From assembly GCA_020249865.1 (NCBI GenBank), contig JADCEV010000071.1, positions 1 to 51,213 on the forward strand: a stretch of 51,213 bases of DNA, given 5' to 3'. Source of the stretch: Roseomonas sp. Lineage in GTDB: Bacteria; Pseudomonadota; Alphaproteobacteria; Acetobacterales; Acetobacteraceae. The position numbers and the translations under genes are program-made. Each line of letters begins with the position of its first letter. Positions within the stretch are counted from its first letter, which is position 1. The notes beneath the pieces are model-generated. The model had not been told where the DNA came from. It did not search any database and was given only the letters and a program-made list of their open reading frames with translations. This document shows positions 25,480 through 34,003 of the stretch, one piece after another.

Positions 25480-26205
25480 TTAACGAAAACTGTCCTTGCC
25501 GGCACGGATGCGGGCAAGTGTGGCGATATCCGGCGCGCGCATGAAGGGATTGGCGGCGCGTTCGGAAGCGATGGTGCTGGGCAGCGTTGGCTTGCCGGCG
25601 GCGCGCTGCGCCTGGGCTTCGGCGATGCGGGACTTGAGCGCGGCATTGTCCGGTTCCACCGTAATCGCAAAGCGCGCATTGCTTTCGGTATATTCATGAC
25701 CGCAGCAAACGAGCGTTTCCCCCGGAAGCGCAGCAAGCGCGGCCAGCGAGGCGAACATCTGCTCTGCCGTGCCTTCCAATAACCGACCGCAGCCGAGCGA
25801 AAACAGCGTGTCGCCACAAAGCAGGATATGCGAATCGGCGATGTGGAAGGCGATATGGCCGCGCGTGTGGCCATCACTCGCCAACACTGTCGCTTGGCTG
25901 CCCAGCACATCCACCGTGTCGCCGGGCGCAACCGCCTGATCGAGCGGCGGCATGCGATGCTTATCCGCCGCCCCCCCCACCACCTTTGCGCCATAGCGCG
26001 CGACCAAGCCCGGCACGCCCGCCACGTGATCCGCGTGGTGATGCGTCAGCAAAATCAGATCAAGCTTGCCGCCCATGGCTTCGATCACTGCGGCCACGGG
26101 CGCATCCTCTGCCGGGTCGCAGACCGCAAGGCGGCCATCGGCGGCGCGGAGCAGCCAGGCGTAATTATCGGAAAGGCAGGGAATCGGGGTCGCGGTCAGT
26201 GCCAT
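25480..26205 (-). CDS. gloB: Hydroxyacylglutathione hydrolase (glyoxalase II)
   Basis: This 241-residue metallo-beta-lactamase fold enzyme splits S-D-lactoylglutathione into D-lactate and glutathione, the second step of methylglyoxal detoxification. The metal motif THHHADH is at residues 54-60 (His55, His57, Asp59, His60), further ligands are in DGHTRGH and LLCGDTLF, and the glutathione-binding CCGHEYTESNARFA block is present. The C-terminal glyoxalase II domain ends NPFMRAPD...ARIRAGKDSFR as usual. It precedes a GST gene in the same direction and is divergent from a methyltransferase gene, a gloB neighbourhood common in alphaproteobacteria. Confidence 0.93.
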   Translation of the reverse strand: MALTATPIPCLSDNYAWLLRAADGRLAVCDPAEDAPVAAVIEAMGGKLDLILLTHHHADHVAGVPGLVARYGAKVVGGAADKHRMPPLDQAVAPGDTVDVLGSQATVLASDGHTRGHIAFHIADSHILLCGDTLFSLGCGRLLEGTAEQMFASLAALAALPGETLVCCGHEYTESNARFAITVEPDNAALKSRIAEAQAQRAAGKPTLPSTIASERAANPFMRAPDIATLARIRAGKDSFR

Positions 26206-26264
26206 GGGGGTACCTTGTCAGGGGGCCATGCCAAGCGGGCCCGGAAGCGTCTATATCTAACGGT

Positions 26265-26969
26265 ATGGGAGAGGAAATCCATGGCCTCACGGCTTTCTAC
26301 GCCGCGCCGGCGGGCGGGCTGACCGCGCGGCTGCTGCGCCGGCGCTTGGCCACGCTTTGGCCGCGGCTGACGGGGCTGGATGTGCTGGGGGTTGGCCATG
26401 CCGAGCCCTATTTGCCGCTATGGCGCGAAGAAGCGGCGCGCTGCATCGCGCTTGTCCCGGCGCAGCTTGGCCCTTCGCGCTTCGCCCATGGCGGGGTTTC
26501 ATCCGCCGTATTGGCCGAGGAAGATGCGCTGCCTTTCCCGGATTTGAGCTTTGATCGCATCCTGCTGGTGCATGGGTTGGAAGCGGCGGAGAATGCCGGG
26601 CGCTTGCTCCGCGAATGTTGGCGCGTGCTGCGCGATGATGGGCGCTTGCTGGTGGTGGCGCCCAATCGGCGCGGCATCTGGGCGCAATTTGACCACACAC
26701 CCTTCGGCCATGGCCGGCCTTATTCGCCGGGACAGATTTCCAAGCTTTTGCAGGCGCAAATGTTTCGCGTGGAACGCCGCGATGCCGCGCTTTACGTGCC
26801 GCCCTTCACGCCTCTGATGCGCGCCGGCACGGCTTGGGAAAAGGCGGGCCGTGCCATTTGCCCTGCGCGCTGGGCCGGGCTTTGTCTGATCGAAGCCGAA
26901 AAGGATATTTTCGCTGCCATGCCGGCCGGGGCGGTGCGGCTGCGCCGGCGCGTGCTGCTGCGCGCCTGA
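26265..26969 (+). CDS. Class I methyltransferase encoded divergently from gloB
   Basis: This 234-residue protein begins MGEEIHGLTAFYAAPAGGLTARLLRRRLATLWP and carries a degenerate SAM loop VLGVGHAEPYLPLW, then LPFPDLSFDRILLVHGLEAAEN and VLRDDGRLLVVAPNRRGIWAQFDHTPFGHGRPY. This arrangement is typical of a conserved alphaproteobacterial methyltransferase placed beside gloB; its substrate has not been established as far as I know. The start at 26265 was selected because the longer frame reads through the gloB coding region. The C-terminus is rich in arginine and leucine (RLRRRVLLRA). It appears complete. Confidence 0.75.
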   Translation: MGEEIHGLTAFYAAPAGGLTARLLRRRLATLWPRLTGLDVLGVGHAEPYLPLWREEAARCIALVPAQLGPSRFAHGGVSSAVLAEEDALPFPDLSFDRILLVHGLEAAENAGRLLRECWRVLRDDGRLLVVAPNRRGIWAQFDHTPFGHGRPYSPGQISKLLQAQMFRVERRDAALYVPPFTPLMRAGTAWEKAGRAICPARWAGLCLIEAEKDIFAAMPAGAVRLRRRVLLRA

Positions 26970-27025
26970 TTGGCCTTTGCTGGCGTTTGGCGCATGCTGG
27001 CGCAAATGGCCCAGGGAGAAACGCC

Positions 27026-27982
27026 ATGAACCAAGACCCTCGCTGGCAGCAAAGCCTGCGCTACCCGGACCCTTCAATTGTCGCGCTGGATGCTTCCTTC
27101 AAGAAATATCATCTGCCGCTTTCGGCTGTGGAACGGCTGTATCACGGCACGCGCTGGGGTGAAGGGCCGGTTTGGCTTGGCGATGCGCGCTGCCTTTTAT
27201 GGTCCGATATTCCAAACAATCGCGTGCTGAAATGGGATGAGGAAAGCGGCGCGGTCAGCGCCTGGCGTAAGCCTTCCAACAACGCCAATGGCCATACGCG
27301 GGACCGCCAGGGCCGCGTGATTGCGTGTGAGCATTTCGGCCGCCGCGTGGTGCGCTTTGAATATGATGGCGCGATTACGGTGCTGGCCGATAGCTATAAG
27401 GGCAAGCGGTTGAACAGCCCGAATGATGTGGTGGTGAAATCCGACGGATCCATCTGGTTCACCGACCCGCCCTTTGGCCTGATGGCGAATTATGAAGGCG
27501 AACGCGCGACACCCGAATTGCCGCACACCAATGTCTATCGCATTGATGGCCAAAGTGGCGAGATCACGCTGGTGACGGATGAGGTGAACCATCCGAATGG
27601 TCTGGCCTTCAGCCCGGATGAGAAGATCCTTTACGTCATCGAAAGCCGCGCCGATCCGCGCAACATTCTGGCCTTTGATGTGGCGGCGAATGGCAAAAGC
27701 TTGCGCAAGCGCCGCATTTGCGTGGCGTGCCAGCCGGGCGAAACGCCCGATGGCTTCCGCGTGGATGTGGATGGCAATCTCTGGTGCGGTTGGGGCATGA
27801 CGGCCGAGTTTGACGGTGTGCGCATCTACAACAATGCCGGCGCGCCCATCGGGCATATCCATCTGCCGGAACGCTGCGCCAATGTCTGCTTCGGTGGGCG
27901 TTATCGCAACCGGCTGTTCATGGCCGCAGCACAGTCCTTGTATTCACTTTATGTGAATACGGAAGGCGTCAAGGGCGGTTGA
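27026..27982 (+). CDS. SMP-30/gluconolactonase family protein
   Basis: This 318-residue beta-propeller protein has the family landmarks WGEGPVWLGDARCLLWSDIPNNRVLKW (metal Glu in GEGP), NGHTRDRQGRVIACEH, KRLNSPNDVVVKSDGSIWFTDPPFG with the Asn metal ligand, and VNHPNGLAFSPDEKILYV with the second Asn and Asp. These enzymes hydrolyse sugar lactones such as gluconolactone. GGGAGA stands before the ATG at 27026, and there is no signal peptide, so it is cytoplasmic. It converges with the AtuA small-subunit gene, overlapping it by 14 bases at the 3' ends. The exact lactone is unknown. Confidence 0.87.
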   Translation: MNQDPRWQQSLRYPDPSIVALDASFKKYHLPLSAVERLYHGTRWGEGPVWLGDARCLLWSDIPNNRVLKWDEESGAVSAWRKPSNNANGHTRDRQGRVIACEHFGRRVVRFEYDGAITVLADSYKGKRLNSPNDVVVKSDGSIWFTDPPFGLMANYEGERATPELPHTNVYRIDGQSGEITLVTDEVNHPNGLAFSPDEKILYVIESRADPRNILAFDVAANGKSLRKRRICVACQPGETPDGFRVDVDGNLWCGWGMTAEFDGVRIYNNAGAPIGHIHLPERCANVCFGGRYRNRLFMAAAQSLYSLYVNTEGVKGG

Positions 27983-28316
27983 GCCTTTCGCGCGGTACGT
28001 CGATGGTCATGGCGAGCAGCCGGAAGGAATGGCTCTTGCCATGGCCATCAAGATTGAGGCTGCCATTCACGCCACCTTCCAGCACATCATCAATCACGAA
28101 ATTGAAGGCGTGCAGCAGCGGCAGATCATAGCGCGTGCAACCGGTGGCGCCGCGATGGCGGAATAGCGCCAGCACCTTTTCCGCCGTGACCTGTTCGGCG
28201 AGCAGATCATAATGCGCCGGATCATAGGGCATGAGGGAAAGGTTGACGCGATTGCCCTTATCGCCCGCGCGGCTATGGGCAATTTCATGCAGGGTGATGG
28301 TGGTGGTTTCAGCCAT
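27969..28316 (-). CDS. AtuA-like small subunit (ferredoxin-fold domain)
   Basis: This 115-residue protein resembles the small domain found C-terminal to, or encoded beside, AtuA/DUF1446 proteins. It reads ITLHEIAHSRAGDKGNRVNLSLMPYDPAHYDLLAEQVTAEKV, and the HSRAGDKGN block is the family mark; GATGCTRYDLPLLHAFNFVIDDVLEGGVNGSLNLDGHGKS follows the same family. In full-length homologues this part is fused to the larger domain; here it is a separate gene, split from its partner by a methyltransferase gene. The start at 28316 overlaps the end of that gene by eight bases, implying translational coupling. A role with the AtuA protein is expected but the reaction is unknown. Confidence 0.82.
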   Translation of the reverse strand: MAETTTITLHEIAHSRAGDKGNRVNLSLMPYDPAHYDLLAEQVTAEKVLALFRHRGATGCTRYDLPLLHAFNFVIDDVLEGGVNGSLNLDGHGKSHSFRLLAMTIDVPRERLNRP

Positions 28317-29097
28317 GGCTTGCGACCTGTTTTGAGATTGGATGGCAATGGACCCAACGCATAAGGAAGGGGCGCCCTTCGGAACACAGCAACCACCGAT
28401 CACTATCCCCAAGAACAGCCAGTTCCGTCATGCTGGATGGATCACGTTGGCCCATCGAAAAAACATCACAGCGGAAATGTTGCGCCAGTCTTTGCAGGAA
28501 AGCGGCTTCCGGGTTCGGATTGGTGGCGATGAAACGCCCATGCAATTCGATGATCAGCTCCGCATCCTTCAGGCGCCGGAGCAGATCGTCAGTGAGCAGG
28601 CTGAATTCCCCGCCTTCGATATCAATGATGATGAGGGTGCGTGATAGATCAACACCCTGCAACGCTGGATGGTTCAGGAAATCCGCATCGGCTCGGCCCA
28701 GAATGGAGACACGATCAGCGACTCCGTTAGTGTCGGCCGCATGTTTGATCGCCGCCTGACCTTCGTCTTTTTGCTCGAAGCAGATGCTGCGGGCTGCAAG
28801 GCCGCTTTTGACCAGGCCAACACCGTAATAGCCATCACCGGCGCCAAGATTGATCACGCAGTCCCATTTCCTGCCGCGTGCCGCGATTCGTTCCAGAACT
28901 TCCTGTTCATAAAGCCCCAATAGTTTCGGGCCGATGTCGCCCTGGCCCCAAACCTGTTGTTCATTCAGGCGAAAGCCCTTCAAGGGGCCATAGCTGACTA
29001 TTCCCTGAAGACGATTATACAAAAGCCTACCAAGCATCAGGCGACGTGCCTCAACCGCCTGCTGCGTTACTTGGTTGAGAAGTTGGTCGTTGTTCAC
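28309..29097 (-). CDS. FkbM-type methyltransferase inserted between the two atuA-like genes
   Basis: This 262-residue protein has a SAM-binding segment CVINLGAGDGYYGVGLVKSG (about residues 80-99), then SICFEQKDEGQAA and the FkbM-family landmark IIDIEGGEFSLL, with LIIELHGRF further on. FkbM methyltransferases O-methylate sugars and natural products. The GTG start is 12 bases after the AtuA stop and has no strong ribosome site; the end overlaps the next gene by eight bases, so it is integrated into the operon. Its codon use is less GC-rich than its neighbours', which suggests a late insertion. Nothing in the operon obviously needs a methyltransferase. Confidence 0.78.
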   Translation of the reverse strand: MNNDQLLNQVTQQAVEARRLMLGRLLYNRLQGIVSYGPLKGFRLNEQQVWGQGDIGPKLLGLYEQEVLERIAARGRKWDCVINLGAGDGYYGVGLVKSGLAARSICFEQKDEGQAAIKHAADTNGVADRVSILGRADADFLNHPALQGVDLSRTLIIIDIEGGEFSLLTDDLLRRLKDAELIIELHGRFIATNPNPEAAFLQRLAQHFRCDVFSMGQRDPSSMTELAVLGDSDRWLLCSEGRPFLMRWVHCHPISKQVASHG

Positions 29098-29109
29098 CGC
29101 AGCGGTCTT

Positions 29110-30489
29110 TCAATTCCACTCCCGCGCCGGCAGCACGCGTGTTTCGGTGGGCACTTGGTCGCGCGGGACCAGAAAGCTGCGTGTCAGGATGCGTGGCGTG
29201 ACGCGCCAGCGTGCGCCTGAAGTGCCGGCCGTGCCGCAGCACAGCAAGGCAAGCGCTTCACGCGATGCCTGGTCCGCATCATCGCGCGTGGTGGCTTCAA
29301 CCGCGAGCCGAATGCGAATGTCTTGCGGTGCCGGCCCGTCATAACCGCGCCAGAGCGCGCCATCATCCGAATCATGCACGGAAGCGACACCAATCAGATC
29401 AGCGCGCGCACGGCGCGCAAGGCCGCGGCGCTTGACGCGTTCCAGCAGCACATCTGCGGTCGCCTTGGCGCGGGCGAGTGCATTGGGGCCGGCGACACTG
29501 ATTTCACCCTCACCAAGCCAGGAACCTTCGTAACAGGCGGTGACTTTCAGCAAATCCGGGCGTAGCGCGCCGCGCAGGCCATGCACCGCCACGCGATCCT
29601 TGCCCGCCATGGCCAGATGCGCGGCAGTGATATCCAACGTCACATCCGGCGTGATGTAGCGCGCTGGATCATGCACCTCATACAAAAGCTGTTCCTTGAC
29701 GGTGCGCAGATCAACAATGCCGCCGGTGTCTTCGGGCTTCGTGATCAGCAGCGACAAATCGCGCCCGACTTCGGCGATGGGAAAGCCGATATTGGCGGGG
29801 TCTGGAATGTCCTTGAAGCCCGGGTCCCAAAACACGCCGCCCGTCACCTGGCTACCGCATTCCAGCAAATGCCCCGTTGCGGCGCCAACCGCAAGCGCCT
29901 GCCAATCATCCTCGGCCCAGCCGAAATGATGCATCAGCGGTGCTATAGCCAGTGCCGGGTCCGAAGTACGCCCTGCCACGACGATTTGCGCGCCGGCTGC
30001 AAGGGCTTCGGCCAATGGCGCGGCACCGATATAGGCATTGGCAGAAACCAGCCTCCACGAAGACATATCAAGCCCGGTATCGGCCTCATGCACCGCCATG
30101 CTGTCCAGATTTATGCTGGCGGAAACATCATCGCCAGTGACAAGCCCGATGCGGAGTGCCGGCAAGCCAAGCCGCTTCGCCAGCCGCGCAATAGCGCGCG
30201 CGGCGGCCAGCGGATTGGCCGCGCCGAAATTGCCGAGGATGGGAATCCCCGCGCGCGCCGCATCAGCGAGGATCGGTTCCAGCAGCCGTTCCAGCATGGG
30301 CTCATAACCCGTTTCGGGATCGCGGCGGCGTTCCAACTGTGCGAGTGCCACCGTGCGTTCGCCCAGGCATTCAAAGAACATCGCCGCCGGCAGGCCGCGC
30401 TTGATCAGGCTCCGCATCACGGGGATGGGCGCATCCACGCGGTCGCCTGAAAAACCGGCACCATTGCCGACGAGAAACAGATCACTCAC
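29110..30489 (-). CDS. AtuA-like protein (DUF1446, acyclic terpene utilisation family)
   Basis: This 459-residue protein has the DUF1446 landmarks GNGAGFSGDRVDAP at the start, ILGNFGAANPLAAARAI, ALRIGLVTGDDV, NAYIGAAPLAEALAAGAQIVVAGRTSDPALAIAP and LECGSQVTGGVFWDPGFKDIP. AtuA is needed for citronellol and geraniol breakdown in Pseudomonas, but this family is broad and most members have unknown substrates. The GTG at 30489 is chosen because it overlaps the stop of the SelA-like gene (GTGA); another GTG three codons earlier is possible. The product ends after VLPAREWN. No other terpene-degradation gene (atuC, atuF, atuH) is visible, so the substrate here need not be a terpene. Confidence 0.82.
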   Translation of the reverse strand: MSDLFLVGNGAGFSGDRVDAPIPVMRSLIKRGLPAAMFFECLGERTVALAQLERRRDPETGYEPMLERLLEPILADAARAGIPILGNFGAANPLAAARAIARLAKRLGLPALRIGLVTGDDVSASINLDSMAVHEADTGLDMSSWRLVSANAYIGAAPLAEALAAGAQIVVAGRTSDPALAIAPLMHHFGWAEDDWQALAVGAATGHLLECGSQVTGGVFWDPGFKDIPDPANIGFPIAEVGRDLSLLITKPEDTGGIVDLRTVKEQLLYEVHDPARYITPDVTLDITAAHLAMAGKDRVAVHGLRGALRPDLLKVTACYEGSWLGEGEISVAGPNALARAKATADVLLERVKRRGLARRARADLIGVASVHDSDDGALWRGYDGPAPQDIRIRLAVEATTRDDADQASREALALLCCGTAGTSGARWRVTPRILTRSFLVPRDQVPTETRVLPAREWN

Positions 30490-31667
30490 GCCAAGCACTC
30501 CTTGATTGCGGCGCCGAGTATGGCCGCGTCGCTATCGTCAAAGGCAATCGGGTTGATGGCAAGCAGGCCCTGGCCAATGCGCCCGGCATCAAGATGAATG
30601 GCCGGGCGATGGGCGCGCAGCCTGGCATCCGCCGCATGGGCAGCGGCTGCATCAGGCAGGCGCCATTCCAGCATGGGCAGTCCAGGCTTGGCGCCATCCG
30701 GCACCAGGCGAAGGCTTGCCGGGTGTCCGGCCGCCGCTAGTACGGCTTCCAGCCGCGCCTGCCAGCGCGCGCTGCGTTGCGCTGGATTATCTGTCACAAA
30801 ACGGCGCAAGGCCACGATCAGGCCGATGATTTCTTCCTTGCCGATCTTGCAGGAACGCCCAATGCCGTGATGCGGCAGGCCACGCATTTGCGCGAGTGGG
30901 GAGAATTCCGGCGGCGCGATGAAATCCGCTTCCGGCATATCAAGATCAAGCATTTGCGCGAGCGCCGAGGCAACCAGATCGCGCCGCCCAGCGAGAATGC
31001 CGGAAGATTGCGGCCCACCCAAAGCCTTGCCGCCGGAAAAACACACCAGATCGGCGCCTTCGGTGATGAAGCGCCGCAGGTTTTCAGCCGGTGGTAATTG
31101 CGCCGCCGCATCCACCAAGACGGGGATATGCCGTTCACGTGCTACACGCACCACATCGGGCAAGGGCGGTTCGCTATTGGTGCCCGCCAGATAATAAATC
31201 GCCGCCGTGCGATCCGTGATGGCATCAGCGATTTCCCAAGGTGCGGCATCCCGCACGCCGGGGCCGGAAACACGGTCCGGAATGCCGATTTCAATGATGC
31301 GCCCGCCCGCCACGCGCAGCGCGCGGTCATACATATTGCGTTGGCTGCGGATGGTGATGAATTCATCCGGCATGCCGCGGGTTTCGGGCAGGCGGTTCAT
31401 CGCACCCGGATCAAGCCGGGCCATGCAGGCCGCCGCCCCCAGCAATACAGCGGCGGAAGCGCCTGAGGTGACAATGCCAGCTTCCGCGCCGGTGGCTTTG
31501 CTGATCTCTCGGCTGGCGGCGGCTTGCAGATGGTGCATTTCAACGGTGGCACGCGCGGCTTCCACCATGGCGGCCAGCACCTCGGGCGCCATGAGCCCGC
31601 CGGAAAGCCGCGTATTGGTGCCATAGGCATTGATGATGCGCGGCACGCCCAAATCATCGTAAATCAT
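30486..31667 (-). CDS. SelA-like PLP-dependent lyase/transferase
   Basis: This 393-residue fold-type I PLP enzyme has the lysine in [15 protein letters not shown] (Lys214), the pyridine-binding aspartate in [12 protein letters not shown] (Asp186) and a SelA-like N-terminus [23 protein letters not shown]. The group includes selenocysteine synthase relatives and D-glucosaminate-6-phosphate ammonia-lyase-type enzymes that act on sugar or amino acids rather than on tRNA. No selB, selD or tRNA-Sec is seen, so selenocysteine synthesis is unlikely. Start at 31667 overlaps the glpK stop (ATGA), and its stop overlaps the AtuA start. This places it firmly in the operon. Confidence 0.8.
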   Translation of the reverse strand: MIYDDLGVPRIINAYGTNTRLSGGLMAPEVLAAMVEAARATVEMHHLQAAASREISKATGAEAGIVTSGASAAVLLGAAACMARLDPGAMNRLPETRGMPDEFITIRSQRNMYDRALRVAGGRIIEIGIPDRVSGPGVRDAAPWEIADAITDRTAAIYYLAGTNSEPPLPDVVRVARERHIPVLVDAAAQLPPAENLRRFITEGADLVCFSGGKALGGPQSSGILAGRRDLVASALAQMLDLDMPEADFIAPPEFSPLAQMRGLPHHGIGRSCKIGKEEIIGLIVALRRFVTDNPAQRSARWQARLEAVLAAAGHPASLRLVPDGAKPGLPMLEWRLPDAAAAHAADARLRAHRPAIHLDAGRIGQGLLAINPIAFDDSDAAILGAAIKECLA

Positions 31668-33166
31668 GCGGGTTGTTCCGAAAGGGTGCGGCGCAAAGCA
31701 TCTCGCCAAAGCGCATAGCGACTATCCGCTTCGGCGCGATTCATTTGCGGGACGAAGCGGCGTTCCAGGCGCCAATGCGTGGCCCCCGCCGCACCTGGCG
31801 GCGCGCAAAGGCCGGCCTGCATACCGGCCAGATAAGCCGCGCCAAGCGCGGTGGTTTCCAGCACCGTTGGGCGATCCACCGGCGCGCCCAGCTGGTCGGC
31901 CAGGAATTGCATGGTCCAATCGGAAGCCACCATGCCGCCATCAACGCGGAGCACGGTTTCCTTCTCGCCCTGCCAATCCGCATGCATGGCTTCGATCAGA
32001 TCGCGTGTTTGAAACGCGACACTTTCAAGGGCAGCGCGGCAAAGCTCGGCGCGGCCAGCACCACGCGTCAGGCCGAAGATCGCAGCTTGCGCCTTGGCAT
32101 CCCAATGCGGCGCGCCAAGCCCGGCAAAGGCCGGCACGAGCACCACGCGCTGCGCGGGATCAGCCAGCGCGGCCAGAATGCCCGCTTCCTTCGCTTCCTT
32201 GATGATGCCAAGCCCATCGCGGAGCCACTGCACCGCCGCACCGGCGACGAAAATCGCGCCTTCCAGCGCGTAATGCCGCTTGCCCTGCAATTGATAGGCT
32301 ATGGTCGTCAGCAGCCGATTGCGTGATGCGACCGGCGCCTCACCTGTATTGAGCAGCGCAAAACACCCCGTGCCATAGGTGGATTTCACCATGCCCGGCG
32401 CGAAGCAGCCCTGCCCGATAGTGGCCGCTTGCTGGTCACCCGCCATGCCGCGAATGGGAATGGCGGCGCCGAGCAAACCGGGTTCCGTCGCGCCGAAATC
32501 CCCGGCGCAATCACGCACTTCCGGCAGGATGGCTTCCGGGATGCGAAACAGCCGCAGCAGATCAGCATCCCAAACACCGCGCCTTATGTCGAACAACATG
32601 GTGCGCGCGGCATTGGTGGCATCCGTTGCATGCACGCGTCCGCCCGTCAGGCGCCAAAGCAGAAAGCAATCCACTGTGCCGAAAGCCAGCGCGCCGCGTT
32701 CCGCCGCCGCCCGCGCACCCGCGATATTGTCCAGCATCCAGGCAAGCTTGGTCGCGGAGAAATAAGGATCAGCCAGCAGTCCCGTGCGTTCCGTCAGCTG
32801 CGCTTCATGGCCCTCGGCGCGCAGCTTCGCGCAGGCATCCGCCGTACGGCGATCCTGCCAGACAATGGCGCGATGCAGGCAGCGTCCCGTGGCACGATCC
32901 CAAAGCAGCGTGGTTTCGCGCTGATTGGTGATACCGATGCCAGCGACATCAGTAGCGCTGCCGCCGGCCTTTTCCAAAGCCTGACGCAAGGTGGTGATGG
33001 CGCCCTGCCAGATATCCTCTGGCTCATGCTCTACCCAGCCAGGTGCGGGGAAATGCTGCGGCAATTCCATCTGCGCTGTCGCGCGCGGCGCGAGATCAGC
33101 CCCAAAGGCGATGGTGCGCGTGGAGGTGGTGCCCTGATCGAGCGCAAGCAGCAAAGGGGTCTTCAT
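31664..33166 (-). CDS. glpK: Glycerol kinase
   Basis: This 500-residue FGGY kinase phosphorylates glycerol to sn-glycerol 3-phosphate. It begins [17 protein letters not shown], with the phosphate-binding DQGTTSTR, and has [39 protein letters not shown] and [15 protein letters not shown], all standard glycerol kinase blocks. The length is that of a complete enzyme. GGAAGGAAAGG precedes the ATG at 33166. No glpD, glpF or glpR lies nearby; it instead heads an operon with a SelA-like enzyme and AtuA, coupled by ATGA. A related polyol or sugar cannot be excluded as substrate. Confidence 0.9.
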   Translation of the reverse strand: MKTPLLLALDQGTTSTRTIAFGADLAPRATAQMELPQHFPAPGWVEHEPEDIWQGAITTLRQALEKAGGSATDVAGIGITNQRETTLLWDRATGRCLHRAIVWQDRRTADACAKLRAEGHEAQLTERTGLLADPYFSATKLAWMLDNIAGARAAAERGALAFGTVDCFLLWRLTGGRVHATDATNAARTMLFDIRRGVWDADLLRLFRIPEAILPEVRDCAGDFGATEPGLLGAAIPIRGMAGDQQAATIGQGCFAPGMVKSTYGTGCFALLNTGEAPVASRNRLLTTIAYQLQGKRHYALEGAIFVAGAAVQWLRDGLGIIKEAKEAGILAALADPAQRVVLVPAFAGLGAPHWDAKAQAAIFGLTRGAGRAELCRAALESVAFQTRDLIEAMHADWQGEKETVLRVDGGMVASDWTMQFLADQLGAPVDRPTVLETTALGAAYLAGMQAGLCAPPGAAGATHWRLERRFVPQMNRAEADSRYALWRDALRRTLSEQPA

Positions 33167-33219
33167 GCCGTGGCCTTTCCTTCCTGAGCGTAGCATAATG
33201 CGGGAAAGGAGATTACGCG

Positions 33220-33918
33220 ATGGCCATTCAGCTTTTCGAACTCTGCGGCGCCGATCCGGCGCGGCGTTTCAGCCCCTATTGCTGGCGGAGCCGGCTCGCG
33301 CTGGCCCATAAGGGCTTGGCGGTGGAAACCATTCCCTGGCGCTTCACGGAAAAGGCCGCGATTGGCGCGCATGGGGCGCAGAAAGTGCCGGTGATGCTGG
33401 ATAATGGCCGCGCGATCATCGATTCCTGGGTGATTGCGGAATATCTGGAAGATACCTATCCGGATCGGCCTTCGCTGTTCGGCGGTGCGGGCGGGCGCGC
33501 GCTGGCGCGCTTCATCAATGCCTGGGGCGATGCGGTGTTGCATGCCGGCATTGCGCGGCTGGTGGTTTCCGACATTCCGCAGCACCTGGCGCCGGAAGAT
33601 GCGGCCTATTTCGTGCCGGATCGGGAAAAGCGCTTTGGCATGAAGCTGGAAGCCGTGACGGCGGATCGCGCGGAACGGGTGAAGGGTTTTCGCGATAGCC
33701 TGATGCCGCTGCGCATCGCCCTGCGTTCAGCGCCGTTTCTGCACGGCGAAGCGCCCGGCTATGCGGATATGATCGTGTTCGGTGGCTTCCAATGGGCGCG
33801 CTGCGTCAGCGCCTTTCCGCTGCTGGCGCAGGATGATGCGGTTCATGCCTGGCGGGAGAGGATGCTGGATGCCTATGGCGGCATCGCCCGCGCGGCGCCG
33901 GCCTATGCGGAAGCCTGA
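33220..33918 (+). CDS. Glutathione S-transferase-like protein
   Basis: This 232-residue protein starts [31 protein letters not shown], an N-terminal thioredoxin-like domain with a Ser-Pro-Tyr-Cys active-site region, then [30 protein letters not shown] with the glutathione-binding V-P and D/E-S pattern. The C-terminal helical domain ends with [10 protein letters not shown]. It is close to the beta-etherase/LigE-like and SspA-like GST groups that have been linked to aryl ether and other aromatic catabolism (family knowledge). It is divergent from glpK and precedes the amidohydrolase gene by 85 bases. The role is not known. Confidence 0.82.
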   Translation: MAIQLFELCGADPARRFSPYCWRSRLALAHKGLAVETIPWRFTEKAAIGAHGAQKVPVMLDNGRAIIDSWVIAEYLEDTYPDRPSLFGGAGGRALARFINAWGDAVLHAGIARLVVSDIPQHLAPEDAAYFVPDREKRFGMKLEAVTADRAERVKGFRDSLMPLRIALRSAPFLHGEAPGYADMIVFGGFQWARCVSAFPLLAQDDAVHAWRERMLDAYGGIARAAPAYAEA

Positions 33919-34003
33919 AACGCGCCTGTTTTTTGCTTGAAAGGCGGCGCGCTTCGCGCTTGGCTTGCGGTATTCTCTGTGATTCAGAAGCCAGGAGGCC
34001 GCA

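Noticed and set aside
29581-30450. 289-codon + strand frame opposite the AtuA gene
   Set aside because: AtuA is well supported on the minus strand by several family blocks; this frame is rich in His, Arg and Gly and shows no domain.
31664-31667. SelA-like gene considered as selenocysteine synthase
   Set aside because: No selB, selD or tRNA-Sec is seen and the protein belongs to the group of SelA-like enzymes acting on small molecules.
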